Positions 39,303 to 52,965 of a stretch of 64,000 bases of DNA are shown one piece after another. Under the pieces are notes generated by a model. It worked only from the letters and a program-made list of their open reading frames with translations, searched no databases and was not told where the DNA came from. This stretch comes from Phylloscopus collybita (lineage: Eukaryota; Chordata; Aves; Passeriformes; Phylloscopidae). Made by a program: the position numbers and the translations under genes. How positions within the stretch are numbered: position 1 is the stretch's first letter; every line of letters starts with the position of its first letter. The stretch lies in assembly GCA_027886175.1 (NCBI GenBank), contig JAJNNQ010000026.1, forward strand, positions 18,506,001-18,570,000, given 5' to 3'.

Positions 39303-41502
39303 TTTCTCACACATTTGGCAGATACTGGTAAACTTCATGGAAAAGCCCAAGTGTCATACTATTATATTTAAATATACTTCAGGATTCAACTCCTATAACA
39401 CACAAATATTACTTTCATACCATGATATTTGCATTTGCAATACCCTTAAATGCCAAAGCTTCATTAAACATGATTCCGCAAATGTTGCTCAGCTTTTCCC
39501 AAAGCCAAGAACAAAACTAGGAATATACTTAAAACTAACAAAAATAATGAGGTTATACATAGAAGAGTTAACCTTCTTTGATGTAAAAGAGCATAGAAGG
39601 ATTCAAAATGCAATCTGAATATTAACAAGTTTATTAGTAATCTCTGGAGATAATGCAGATTTCTTGCAAAGATAAGGATTACTCTCAGAAACAAAGGTTT
39701 AAGTGAAAAAAATCTGCAATATTGCAGATGTGCTTGGGAAATGCCAAACATGAGGTGTGTGACTTGGTTGTTCCATTCGCTGTCTCCATCTAATCACATT
39801 TCAGAAGGTCAAGCTCCTTTGTACAGCATCTGAAACTGAAAGTATTTGTGGCTAATAATGACTTCCTTGGTTAGAGAAGTTCTCTAGACCATCCAAATGT
39901 AACCTCTGTAGTCAGGATCCGAACACAGGGCACCACTAGCCACCATCATTGCTTCAATTCACAGGACTTAGTTTTAAGTTAAGTGACAAATAGCTTTGCT
40001 CTCAACCCAATCCATGTCAATAATTTGACAATTAGAAGAGCCCCCAAGGAAACACAAGAATTTGTTTGGAAGCCAAATGCTTAGAAAGCACTAGAGGCTA
40101 GGAATCTTTCTTCATGTATGAATGCTCTCTCATGTATGAAATTACAACACACTTTAATAACATCTGGTATCATTTCTTCCACATGTGCTTTGTATTAGAA
40201 TGGAAAGCTCTGTCCACCAGCAAATGAAATATACTCTCAGTCTTCATCTGTTGCTGCTGCTGGCTGACAGAGAGCGTCCTGCAGCCTCACTGCAGAACAC
40301 TCTTACCACCAACAACAGGGGCACATCCAAACTTCCATTTGGAAATTATCTGTTGATGGCGTTGAAGCTAAAACTATATCCAGAAGCTGTTGAAGACATG
40401 AAATGGGCATTAGCATTGGCTAAAACTGTGCCAGGTCCATCCTAAGACATCAACAGCATAGGTTAGTAGCAGCAGCACCTAGCAATGTTCTCTAACGTAA
40501 TATATTCTACTAACACAGCAAAACCGTCAAGGGCTTTGGAAATGGCCTCTCTCATTTGGAAATGAGAGATTTCAATATTTCTTCATTATCTGTAGAGAGG
40601 GTGCAGGAAAACAAGGCTTAGTTAGGTGCCTATTTTAAAGAAATATGGATCCAGGCTTGGCTGACTACTTTGGGACAAGGGACAGCAGAACAGGACATTA
40701 CAGTACACATGGGGCTTCTTATGATGAAACACCAAAGGAATGTTGCTGGTCCAGACTGAAGATTTTTTACTTCTGCTTATACTTAGAGCAGCCTAAATCC
40801 CAACAGGCCCAAGCACACCACACACTTGGATGCAGTTCATGACTGTGCTTTGTCAGATTCAGAAACTACCTTCTACCAGTGATTGGATTTGGCAGATGTT
40901 TTCTGAAACTCTGTCACATGCCCAACATTTCAACCCTGCTGGCAGGTGCTGTTTTCCCTCCAGGACAGGTTTTGCAGCCTATGCAGAGCTTTGTGCCAAA
41001 GCAGCCAGCCTGCAGTCCTGTGACTGCAGCAGAGATATACCTCAGGGGAACCACAGGTAAGACACTTTCCTCCCTAGTCTGATCCATTTATTTTACTAGA
41101 CAAATGGATTAACTAACTCTGAAATACTAAAGGTCTCCTTGGGTAGCAAATTGCCCTTAACTTCACCAGTTTCTATGAGAACTGACATTGCTCAGTAACT
41201 TCCCAGTTTTGCTCAGCACCTTGCAGTACTGTGTCCTAAAGGATTATCATGGATGTGAATTGAATACAAACAAAGACAGACCCATGACATTATGAAAATT
41301 CTATTGCAGATGTATCTTCTAAAGGTGTGACAGAGAAAATGCAATCCATTACAAAATATGAAAGAAAATTAGACACCTTGTCTTGACATTCACTTCTGTC
41401 AGAAAGATCACACATGGGAGCATAAATCTGTAGCTCATATCAATTAAGTTATGAGCATTTTGTTAATTATAGAGAGATGACCTTCCTCAGACTCGCACTG
41501 TC

Positions 41503-41703
41503 TGGTTTTGAACACCTCCAGGGATGGGCAACTCTTTGGGCAAATTATTCCAGTGCCTCACCACCCTCATATTACAGGTTTTCTTCATAATATCTAATCA
41601 AAATCTAAACCCTTCAGCTTAGGACCACTACTACAAGCCCTCTCCAGCCTTCCTGCAAGCTCCCTTTGGGTACCACAAGGCTGCATTGCAAGATTCTCCC
41701 AGA
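41503..41703 (-). mobile_element. CR1 LINE fragment, reverse orientation
   Basis: On the plus strand the order is TTTTGAACACCTCCAGGGAT, CCAGTGCCTCACCACCCTCA, TCTTCATAATATCTAATC, CACTACTACAAGCCCTCTCC and GCAAGCTCCCTTTGGGTACC. This is the reverse complement of the CR1 3' region, lacking the final tail. Confidence 0.9.
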
Positions 41704-41866
41704 AATTTCCCTCTGCCTTTGACTGATAGAGTGATCTACATAGCAAGATCTCACATAACTATATTTTTATTCCCTTCACAAGATAAAACATGACAGTTAT
41801 TAGTGTAGTCTGAAGATTTATAAATAATATCATGATAGCTTAAGGAAGTTCCCCATTTATTAGATG

Positions 41867-41867
<1 letters not shown>

Positions 41868-41910
<43 letters not shown>
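41868..41910 (+). repeat. (AAT)n microsatellite
   Basis: About 14 perfect AAT/TAA units; likely polymorphic. Confidence 0.95.
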
Positions 41911-41911
<1 letters not shown>

Positions 41912-44900
41912 TTCCAGGCTAACTTCTGAGGCCAAAAGCCTCACAGTATATCAGAGAAGGATAGGATTAGCACTGGTAGATTATCAAGAAGCAACCTCGA
42001 CCTATTACTAGGATGAAAATTTAATTAAATAACCAATTTCATAGGCATTAAAAAGATCTGCAAAAACAAGCCATCAAATTAGAAAGGAAAAGCTTAACAC
42101 TTAGTTTAAAATCTAAGCCTATTTTTGGGCCTGTTTTCTGTTGTCCTATTTTCTGTGTGTATTTTCCTTTGCCTCCGTTCTCCTTATTCCATTCTCGTTT
42201 CCCTACTCCTCAGCTTCAGCCAAGCCTATTCTGGCCGAAGAAAATGCTGGGATACATATATTTGGAATGACTTATTCACAGAAGGTACTTTGTTCTAAAC
42301 CTTCTCCTAAAGCTGTCTCCTTTCACCAGTAGTCATGCAAAGCATTAGTGCAACAAGATTTTCCAGTTTCTTCATAACACCATTTTTAGATGCATAAAAT
42401 GAAAATTACATGAATATTCCTTTATATTTATCAGTGGAGCTGGGACGTAAAGGCTAGAAGATATCCAAATAAGACAAGATATGGCCAGCAAAGGATTCAC
42501 AAAGCAGTGATCCCCTGTAGGTCTCACAGTGCTGTAAAGAGAACAATCAGTATTGTTAGTCTCAAATGCCAGGCCAAAGCTGGAAGAACAAAGCGGGAAC
42601 ACGGCTTTTCAAAAGCCATGCTGAAGACTGGTGACTGGGTAAGGAACAGGGTACCTGACTAAAGCATCAGGCTAATTCCTCATGTCCTATATCAACAGGA
42701 CAAATAGCCTTTCCTGGCAAAAAGTGCTGCTTGCTTGGTATAAAGGCTTAATAAAGGCCAATATGAGTTTTGCCCTCCCGAAGCATACAAAAAAAGTTGA
42801 AGAATGTGGCACCAAACATATATGCATACATATATGTATTGTGTATTATTTATTATTATATATTTCTCTCTTTCCCAAATATTTTGAGTATTCTAGATGA
42901 AAGGAGATGAAAAATCAGGAAATACCTTAACATTGGGAACACAGGTTACAGCCAATGAGAAATTTCAGTATCTCATAGGTATGAGACACTGAGTACATGC
43001 ATTACACAAAGGTGGCATTACAGTGAAACATCAGTTTCTCTAATCCTCTCTCAGCTCTCCCTCCAAATCCAAACATTGCTTCAGGAAAAGCTGGTAGAGG
43101 TGTGCAATAGGACCTGTACAACCTTGTTTTGACTGTCCTGGACAACTCAATTAAATATTACTGATGATGCACTTAAACAGAAATAAATACAGTTTATTTC
43201 TGGAATAGGTTATACTTGTGTTTTGAATGCCTATTTGCCTTTTTGCTGATTTTCAAATTTTAATGGCACATTATTTTGAGAGGTTTTGCTAAACTAAATT
43301 TATTCCCTTCTCTGCATTCTATTAAATGAAAAATACTGAGAGCTCCTGAAATATTTTGTTAGAAAAAAATCAGTATGTTTTGTGAAATTATATTAATTAA
43401 GGTGCCCAAATAATTTCAATGGTCCAAGTGTTGTCTCAACTCCTATATAGCTCCTGTAATTTATATCATAGGTACTCTTGCTCATTAGGATAAAAAGTTA
43501 TAAACTAGCTATGCTTTTTAAAATTATTGTTATATAAATTATTAGGAAAAAGGGAATATAAATCATTTAGCCAAAATGTTCTAAATTATGAGACAAAAAT
43601 ATAATGAATTAATAGAGTATTAGCAAAACATTACATAAAATGGTCTAGGTATGGCATAATTTTGTAATTAATACTGTTGGCATTCCACTTAACAAGGGCA
43701 ATTTAATGCAATATATCTATGTTAAGTCCTAAATAGATTGCTGAGATTTGTACAGACTATAGTTTGAGACATTAATTGGTTGCTAGAAGAAATGAATTAA
43801 CAAATAAAAATGTTATTGCATTCACCCTAGTAATGGTGTTGGAGCATTTGTTGTCGATCACAGCTGCCCTTCAGTTTGCACTGGGTTCTAGTCCTGTTCT
43901 GTACCTTCCTGGCCTCATTTTGCCTGAGGGCACCTGCAGGAACTGTTTTGGACATGGATAAAGGAGCACCTAGCTGCCTTTTCGGAAGGGTCTCAAGCCT
44001 TTCTCCTCTTTCAGACTTGGACCAGGAAAGAACTGGCATGTCCTGGGAGCTCTGGAGTTTCTGAATTTGTGTGGGTTGCTTGGTGCTGCTGAAGTCTGGG
44101 TGCTTCCCTGCACACCACTCACCCTGGGCACGTGCAATATCTCAGCCCTGCACACATGCGTTGCATTTGGTGCTTCCAGGGTTCACAACTGTTTTCTTGC
44201 TACTCTGCTGAACAGCAATTAGCCCAATGCTTTCAACAGGTGACCAAGTTATTGCTTGTATAAAAGTCCATTGCCTTGTGAATGTGCCATTTACACAGTG
44301 ATTTATTGTTATAAAGCCACAGCTGCTCTGTGCAGGTGCAGTGGACTTATCATATGGAACAACCTGCAGTATACAATTCTCCCCTCTGTGAGACTGGGAG
44401 GTTAAAAAATGAGCCACAGCTCCAGACTAAGTTTCACCTGGACTCAGTAACAAAACCTCCAGAGCTTGTAAACCCTTCAAAATTATTTAAACCCATTTAA
44501 AACAAAAGAGAACTGAAGAACTTGGCTATCATGAGGAGGTGAATAAAGGGACCTAAGGGATGCAAAGAATTAAATGCGTCTCTACATCTACATAAAAAGT
44601 CTATGGGAATAAGTATCTATGTGTGCATAATGCTACTACTCTACAGTTACATATTAAAAACTCATTAATTTAAGAGCTCTCTGACGAAATCGACTCTGGT
44701 TACCGCACATACAACCAATGAATGTCTGCTTATGGTATGAAAATGAGAGCAATGTGCTAAGGATGTCTAAAAACACAGTTCACAAACAACCAAGCTGTTC
44801 ATAACCTGTGCTATGAAAGAAGCAACATACTTGAAACTGCAAGAAAGGCTCCCCATTTAATACAAACTGCTCCTACTCTTGTGCAATAGTTCTGACAGTA

Positions 44901-47160
44901 ACAAGCAATCCACAGTGACTCACCCATTTAGCAATTTGAGCAGACAAAGCATAAAATGAAATGGAAGTCATAAAATCATTTCTTTCCAAAGTCTGTCAAC
45001 CACAAACTTCTAAGGATGTTTTCCCAGTTCTTACCATGCTTTTTCTTTACTCTCCATGGCACAAGTCTTGTTAGAACCCAGCTAACTCTGGATTCCTGAG
45101 TGTGTACACTCAATAATCTGCCCAACCATTGTTATTTTCATGAAGGGAAGACCTAGATAGATAGCAGCAGCCCTTCTTAGTATATTTGCTGTTCTTTCAC
45201 CGTTCTGACAGCTAATGTCTCTATCTTATCCTGCCTCTTTTAATCTCCTTCCTTAGATCCTTGCCACCCATGGACAGTACTCTGACAGACTTTCTGAATT
45301 TCCCTGTGCGATTTCTTGTCTGTTATATATTTATCTGATTTGCTCAGATATTGTGAGCAAGTCTTGCTCATGCATTAAATGCCATCTGAGCATGTGGGAA
45401 GTACTCACACTCAGAACTTTGCTCTTACTGGCAGGTTAATACTGATTCAGAAATTTAAAACCAGCAAACAATACTTTGGTTTTAAGATACTCGCAGTTCG
45501 GGGTCATTTTTCATCTTGCACTTGAAAGTGGATTTGTCAGTCAGCAAGGTGTTAAGACTACAACCTCTTACTTTACATCTTGGATCCACAGGATTTAGTT
45601 TTGTAGCTAAACACCTGGATGCCATGTTGCAGTCCAGTGCTGAGGTTATCCTCCCTGCCTGTACACTACTCCCAGTTTACACTGCTGAATAACCCTTTTC
45701 CATCAGAGAAAATGAAAGCAATTATTTTGAGTTTTTCTCAAAAATCTTCTCTTTCACTCCAGCAGTCCCTCCCTTTTGCTTCTCACTGAATCAATCAGCT
45801 ACTAGAAAACTTAGCAAATCTTAAGTGAGGCGTAACTGTGAAGTAAACAGGAGGCAGCAAGTGTGGGAGTTGGCACAGGACAGTGAGATAGGAACGCCAA
45901 CTGCAGGAAGAATAGATGTCATAAACCCTGCAAATTATAGGAGAAGGGCATGAACCAGAAAAGCAAGAAAAAGGTAAGTTCCTCAGTCACCTCAAACAGT
46001 TGCTGCAGTTCAGAAGAAGTGATTCTGGGACAACCTTTTCCTCAGATAATCAGCACATGCAATTTGCAGCATTCCCTGAGGACCTCAGGGTCCCTCCTTT
46101 CTTTCTCGTCTAAGAGAACTGCAATATCTACATGTAATTCTCTCAACAACCCAGATGGTATAATTATAGTATCTGATAAAATAATTTTTCAGATAATACC
46201 TTTTTTCTCCTGCTTTAGGGAAAAAAAAAAAAATATTGGTTAGAAGACCAATTCTTGTGCAGCTGAATCTAAAGCTAAGCTTTAACTGCTCTACATAAAA
46301 AACCAGAAACATCAGGCACCTCCAGAAGAAAGCTCTGAGATTTTAGCTTCTGAAAACAGCTTGTTTTAACAGCATCTAGATAAGCGTGTGACAGTGACAG
46401 GGTACCCTCTGTGCTTTGCATACAAACTGTTGTAAGCAACTGTCTTAGCCTGAAAAAAATACTTTTGACAACTGAATAAATCAGACAGCCAGATCATAAT
46501 AGATATGGAATATTACTTCTGTTTTACACAACTGTAACACAGCTGGGAACCAAATCTTGTATCTTGTGCAAATTAAAAAAAAAAAAAAAAACAAAACACC
46601 CCTCCTCTAAGAATCTCACCAAAAGATACTACAGCTATTGCATGGGGCAGGGCTTATGGGAAACATTTATGAATAACATAACATTTCTATAATGTCATGA
46701 TTTGGGGCTAATCATAAAAAAACCCCACCCAGTATTTCAGAACTACAATCAAAATTTTCCACATATGTTACACTAACATATCTAACACTAACATATCTCT
46801 GGTAGCATTAGATTCACATTACATATCGACATTATTGACACTGTATGTTCAATTAATCTTTGTTCTCATTTAAAATGCTTTTGAGCTGTTGCTGTCATGC
46901 TTTTATGTACACAGCACGTTAAATATTCTTATCACCCATATTCTGGCTTTTCTATTATTTTAACAGATTTTGGTAAGTCTGTTTAAGGCCTAAACCAAAC
47001 CTCGAAAATCACAAATAAGCCCTAATATTCTAATGTTCTGTACATGCTACAGGGTAAAATTTTATGAAAACTCAACTGAAGAAAATACTGAGGGTAGGGT
47101 TGAGCACATGAATTCTCTATCACATGACAGTCTTACCGTGTAGGTTTCAAGCACTGGCAG

Positions 47161-47207
47161 AAAAACAAAACAAAACAAAACAAAACAAAACAAAACAAAA
47201 CAAAAAC
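47161..47207 (+). repeat. (CAAAA)n microsatellite
   Basis: Eight tandem CAAAA units. The Phe/Cys/Val/Leu-rich minus-strand ORF and the Lys/Gln/Asn-rich plus-strand ORF here are products of the repeat. Confidence 0.95.
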
Positions 47208-50200
47208 CAAACCACAAACCCCCTATATACTGCATTCTCCGCTTGTTTACTTTCTTGTCATAAGTTGCCACTGAAGGCTGAATACTGGCAGAGGAAAAAA
47301 CTTTTATAATCATGCCAAGTATTAAAATTTGCAAGGTAGGTCTAAGAGACTTTTTATATGTATCAATTAATCTTAGAATTTTAAATTTTTATGTATTTTT
47401 TCATCAATAAAAACTTGGCACAGAAATATACTTAAGATTCCAAATCACAAAAAAGAGATCCAAGTGCCTGTGAACATAGAATCAAACAATTTGGCAAAAC
47501 TGTAGGGGACAACATGAATATAATTGAAAAGAGCACATTTTTTCAGTATCACAAATGTGTTTACTGAACAGATTTGGTTGTACAATATTTAGTAGTATAT
47601 TACTGTGGAGAAAGTTTGTTTAAGCATTACATTTTCAGAGAGATAAAAGTATGAAATGATTTGCATAAAATTATCAAGAAACTTTTTGTATCACCCCTAT
47701 ACTCCCATGTATCCTAATCATTCAAGATGCATCTATTGGATGTGCAATAAAATAAAAAATATAGATCCCTATAATAAGCAAAGAAGTATTTTAACTCAGA
47801 ACACACTTGCTAAATAATAGGTTGCTAAAATTTAGCCTAATCATTGGGTATTGTAGATTAATTCTAAAAGCCTTTGGATGAATAAGAAATATGGTTGAAA
47901 ACATTCCACTTTAAGAATAGGATACTTCACAACACATGAATAGTCTCACATTGCTTGTGTAATGCTGTGTTCCAGTGAAGACCAAACATATTTATACTCC
48001 CACTAAATTAATTTAATCCAATTTCTCACCTCAGATGTAGCTGGAGATAGCTCAAGCCGTGCTTTATTTTACACTAAAATCTTCTAGAAATGATTCCACA
48101 GTCACTTACCTAGCTTTATCATAAGTGGTAGCTAGCAGTGAGCAGGCCAAAAAGTTTTGACATAAAGATTAAAGAATTTATTTACTCTTTTCATGAATTA
48201 GGATTAATCACAGACCAACTTGCACAAATTCTGAAAAAAAGACTTTATGAAAGTTAATTTTATCATGAAATGAAGTTGCAAGTGAAATTTGATACATAAA
48301 CATATATAAGGAAAAAGAGTCATTAATTTGTACAAAGTTTCCCACTGCTAAACTGAAATTTGTGGGGTTGTAAAGCAAATAACATACTTACCAAATTACA
48401 GTCTTCTGCGCTGGATCCCCTGGACGTCCTATCAATAATGTTCTGACTCTCTCCTTCTTTACATCTGTAATCTATATTCAAAGGCCCCTAATGCCACACA
48501 GTCTCTCTGCTAAACTCCAAAACTTGCTGCAATCAAACTGATCATCTGTAGCACCAGGCTGAAGAAGCTACACAGAGGTAGCCTGAACTTTTCTGCAATA
48601 CGTGAAGTCTATCTCCAGACCCTCTGGGGTTTAGTTTTCATGACACATAAGCAGAGCAGCAATACCACAATCCTCTAATATCTTCAAGAATAAATGGCAT
48701 TAGTTCAGCATAGCATGAGTGGCTACTCCTATGATGGTCCAGAGTATAAAGCCAACATTCAGCCTTATAGAAAGAAGATAACTAAAACATTAATTAGTTG
48801 CCACTAAATCAGTTTCTTGCTTTCCAATATGAATATCCCTCTTAATTTCAGAAACAGATGAAGATGTTTTCGATTTTCACACGTAAGTCAAAACGTCTTG
48901 CAAAATACCTAAAGCACTACATGAAATAGAACTCATTTATTTCAAAAAATACTTTCTCTTGCTGATAATCAGTTGTTTAAAGTTTTTTTGAGGCAAAAGT
49001 TGCACCTCGACCACCCTACTTACGAAGTCCAATCAATGCTATTGTGACTTTGAACCTATTATATTTTTAATTTCTACAATATCCTGTAGCAGTACATTTG
49101 ATTATTATATTGAGTGAAAAAACTCCAACTTCCTATTCTATGCTTTAATACATTATCTGAAAATTTAATTAGACGACCTTTTTTTGGAGTAAAGAACAGA
49201 AAAATGTTATTGCTCTCTATTAACTTCCTTTACGCCCTTCAGTGATTTACTGGCACATTCTGAGGAACAACTTCTCTTGAAGCTGAGTACTTTTAATGTA
49301 CATTTTCCTTGGTTCAAATCTCTCTTACTCTGATTTCTGTAATCTTTCCATTTATTTCCATTTCAGTTCTATTTTAAAAAGGAGATAGTATTGCAGACAC
49401 TAGTGTGCATGATGCACATTTACACAATTGTATAGTAATATTTTCAATTGTCTTTCCTAATAATATATTGTTTACTATCTTTGAGCTTCATTTTTTTATA
49501 GTACTAGCGAAATGGACAGCCAAATCTATTTTAAGCAGTAGACCACTATAATGTAGTGCTTTGTGCATGCAGAGTATGTACTGATACTATACATGCACAT
49601 GATACTATGTTTTTCCAGGTCTTTTATCACCCAATTTGTTACTATTACATAATTAGGTTTTTAATTTTGACTATCTTTAGAAATTGTTTAGCACTAGTGC
49701 ATATATTTTTAAATGACTTTCTGAACAGTACAAATGCCACAACAGATTTGTTTGGGACCTAACAAGTACCTCCCTGTTGCTAGGAAAATATACTAGTTCT
49801 ATTATACGTTTCTTAACTTTCGATGGCAAGTAATGTATTGAAAATTCCCTCTACTTACATAAAAAAAATTAGTATCTTTTGAAGGCCAAGTACTTTGCTG
49901 GAAGGTTTACTGTCCTTGACCACATTTCTAATTACAATTTCAAAAATGTAATGATTTTTGGTGCATGACCTTGCTTTGGAAAACTACATTGATATTGTCC
50001 AATACATCTATCTTAAATGTCTATTCTTACTATTCTTTTTTATCAAGGATGGGTTTCAGAGTTGTTTACAGTTCCAAGCATCCCTCCTAGAAGTCTTTTT
50101 AAAATTGACACCACATTTGTCCTCTTTCCTTCATGTGCCTATTGTTAACTTAAACAACAAAGTATACACATTTCTAAGAATTTCATACTTGAGTTCTTTG

Positions 50201-52384
50201 AAAACCCCTGAATGAGTACTAATGAGATGGGGTGATTTACTGCTGTTTGTTTTATTGATCCAGTCACAAGACCACTTTTATGACATTTCAACTTAGGATA
50301 TTGCTTCATTAATTATCAATGGATACTGGTTCCAACATGAAAATCTCTAACCTCTTCAGTAACAAACACAGATATAAAACACTTTAAACTTCTCTACTAC
50401 AGCTTTATCAAAGACCCAAAGGATTTTTGCAAGATCCTTTTGCTGCCCTGCTATCTTCCAGCACTACGAGCACACTAACAGCTTTCTGTCTGGTTGTGAC
50501 ACATTTTAGAAACATGCATTAAAGAAGAATCTAGTATACAGTTCCTAAAAATTGTTGTTTGGGTATTTTTTCCTTAATACTGTATTATGTCTTGCCCACC
50601 ATGGTTTGCTGTATTTACTTCTGGGGGATGGATGGGGGAAGCTTAATATGTATATATTTCTAGGAAGTTGCTCCTTCAAGTTCAGTAGGGGATTTGTTTT
50701 TAGCTTTAGAATGAATGCCAGAACTTAGGTTTTTTTCGGTTTGATTCTTTGGACATAATCTGCATTTTAAAGTATCTTTTATTTCTAACACGCTTCTTTA
50801 ATCTGTTGTTTAACCACATGAACTTCTTCTAGGTCTCTTAAAAATCTTTTGATTGATACAATATTCTGAATATAGTTATACTGCCTGCATAAAGCCTCCA
50901 GATATTTTATAATTTTGACATCTTTTAACTATTTTCCTCTCTTTTATACAGCTTATCTTTTTCAATGTCATGTTACTGCAATGGAGTTTTAAAATTTTGC
51001 TCTTTACTTGTTCTCCAATGTTTTTATAAAAAAAACCCCACAACAAAAAACCTACACACACACACAAAAAACAATGACACCCCCCCAAATATATCCAAAA
51101 ATTTCCAAGTGAATTAGTAGATCAGGAAGTTCGTCAGACAAAGGTTGGACCTAAATAGCAAAGCATATGTACTTTTGGTATGAGTTTGTAAGAGTACAAG
51201 TAATTCAATTTACCATTTGTGCTTTCAGACTGTATTTTATCTTTTCAAAGTAGGTTCTTCACTCAGCTGGAATAAAATTTGAGCACTCACCAAGAATCAT
51301 ATACACGAGACAAAATAAGGACTGCCGATCTTTTCAAGAAGTAAATAGCTGGCTACTTCCTTCTCCCCTGAAAAATCTTAGTATTGTTTCTCATTGATTA
51401 ATATTGCTTCCTGAGGTTAATGGCTTCTTGAGAATCCCCCTTTAGTTTCCCCTTTAAAAATAAGTATTTACTGTTATTAAATTATTTTGAATAGTGGCAA
51501 TGGTATTATGAAATATTGTATTATTGAAATACATATAGCATACTTAAAATCATACTTCCTGAACTTTAACTGGCTCTCTGATCTTAATGAACAATCAATC
51601 TCAGCTCTATGATAAAAGTATTTTCAACCATAGTATATTAGAATTTTCCAAGAAACTTCCATTAAAATCACAACAAACCAACATCCTAATTTTCCCTAGT
51701 ATTCTAAAAATCAACTGAAATTATGGCTGGTTCTTTGTTTGTTGAATTACACTGGAGTTTGAGAAATTAAGTCTTGAGAGATCATGCTGTGTTTCCATAG
51801 CAATGACTTAAAGTTATAAAACCAGCTCTGAAGACAGGGTCCTGCTGTCAGATACAGTGCTCATTTCCATGGACTAAAAAAAACCCAAACAAACATCCCC
51901 TCCCTCAAAAAACAACAAACCACCTGTCATTGTATTGGTTCTATGGGGAGCCGGCAATACACCTCTTCAAGGTTTTAAAAACCAGCTATCCTAACTAAAT
52001 AAAAATGTCTTAAATACTTTAGGCAGAGACCAAATTTAAAAACAAAATTGTTTTCTTAAAGTGGTACATCAGCTCTGAATGCAAGAGCAAGCATCAACTT
52101 ATTTAATAAAACATTTTTCTCCAACACAGATTTTAGTTAGCTAGTGAATACTTTTGCTGTATTATAATCTATGTTGTACAGTTTCATTTCTAAAATTCTC
52201 TATTTTATTAAAGTTCAGTAGATTTTTACCCATATTTTCAGACCATTGGAAATGAACTTGAATAGTCTGATTATTTCTGACTACCTACTTAACTGCTAGT
52301 GAGACATAGACTTTAAAGAATTTTAGGGAAATTAGGATTTTAGTTACAAATAAGCCTTATGGTTATTGAAGTAAATTAAAAGCT

Positions 52385-52965
52385 TTGTAGTTAGCTAAGG
52401 AAGACTGGGCTTGAGTTAACTTTTTCCAAATAACTGCTTGTGAACTTTTTTTGCTTAGCTGTGCTTGCAACAATAAACAGGGAACCTGATAAATAGGTTT
52501 AGGGACACAGGACAATTGCAGAGACTCCCCAATCCTGAAACTTATTGAAAGTCACTGTACCTAAGGAAATGGCAATTCTACCAACACCCATTTGTCACCA
52601 TTTGCATTGAAAAGGTAGAAAGTCCAGGGTGATGAAGAGTCATTTTACTTCCTCATTTTAAACCCACTCCTCTTGAATGAGACCACCGACCCCTTTCAAA
52701 GGACAAACTACGCATGCTTAATTGCTTTTTTGCTAATTACCATACAAAGTGGGGAATGGGATGTACCAAGGTTATGAATATGCATTTGTATTTTGGATAT
52801 TCAACAGTTTTGTAAATAAAATGGCTTTGTGATTTTCTGTAAGGCATGGTATGTTTTTGGGAGCTATCCCACATGCTGCCCAGAGCTGCAATAAACATAC
52901 ACTTTCTAACTTTAAACTGTTAGAGAGTTTTTGTCCGTCTCAGTTAGATATCGGTATTAAGTCGA
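52385..52965 (+). mobile_element. Probable solo LTR, family not named
   Basis: The stretch has LTR-like order: a U3-like part with scattered promoter-type motifs, then GCTGCAATAAACATACAC (AATAAA at the R/U5 position), then a U5-like run with TTTTTGTCCGTCTCAG and GATATCGG. It reads like avian ERV LTRs I have seen, with plus orientation. I could not fix TG...CA ends or a target-site duplication, so both limits are approximate. No internal retroviral sequence flanks it. Confidence 0.55.

Larger units (their letters stand above)
33788..41502. other. Gene-free; a GC-richer patch and a tandem duplication
   Basis: About 33,990-34,380 is clearly GC-richer than its surroundings and open in several frames on both strands, with no recognisable protein. 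The rest is AT-rich. An orphan exon-like stretch lies at 40,978-41,056. Confidence 0.5.
41704..52384. other. Gene-free, nothing beyond simple repeats
   Basis: It contains (AAT)n, (CAAAA)n and A tracts near 46,216 and 46,575. A GC-richer patch at about 43,830-44,420 holds a TATA-like TGTATAAAAG at about 44,257 but no recognised family. No supported gene. Confidence 0.5.

Noticed and set aside
39900..39960. GTCAGGATCCGAACAC, which resembles a tRNA B-box
   Set aside because: No A-box or cloverleaf can be drawn around it.
47062..47334. Phe/Cys/Val/Leu-rich minus-strand ORF resembling a membrane segment
   Set aside because: It is the translation of the (CAAAA)n microsatellite.
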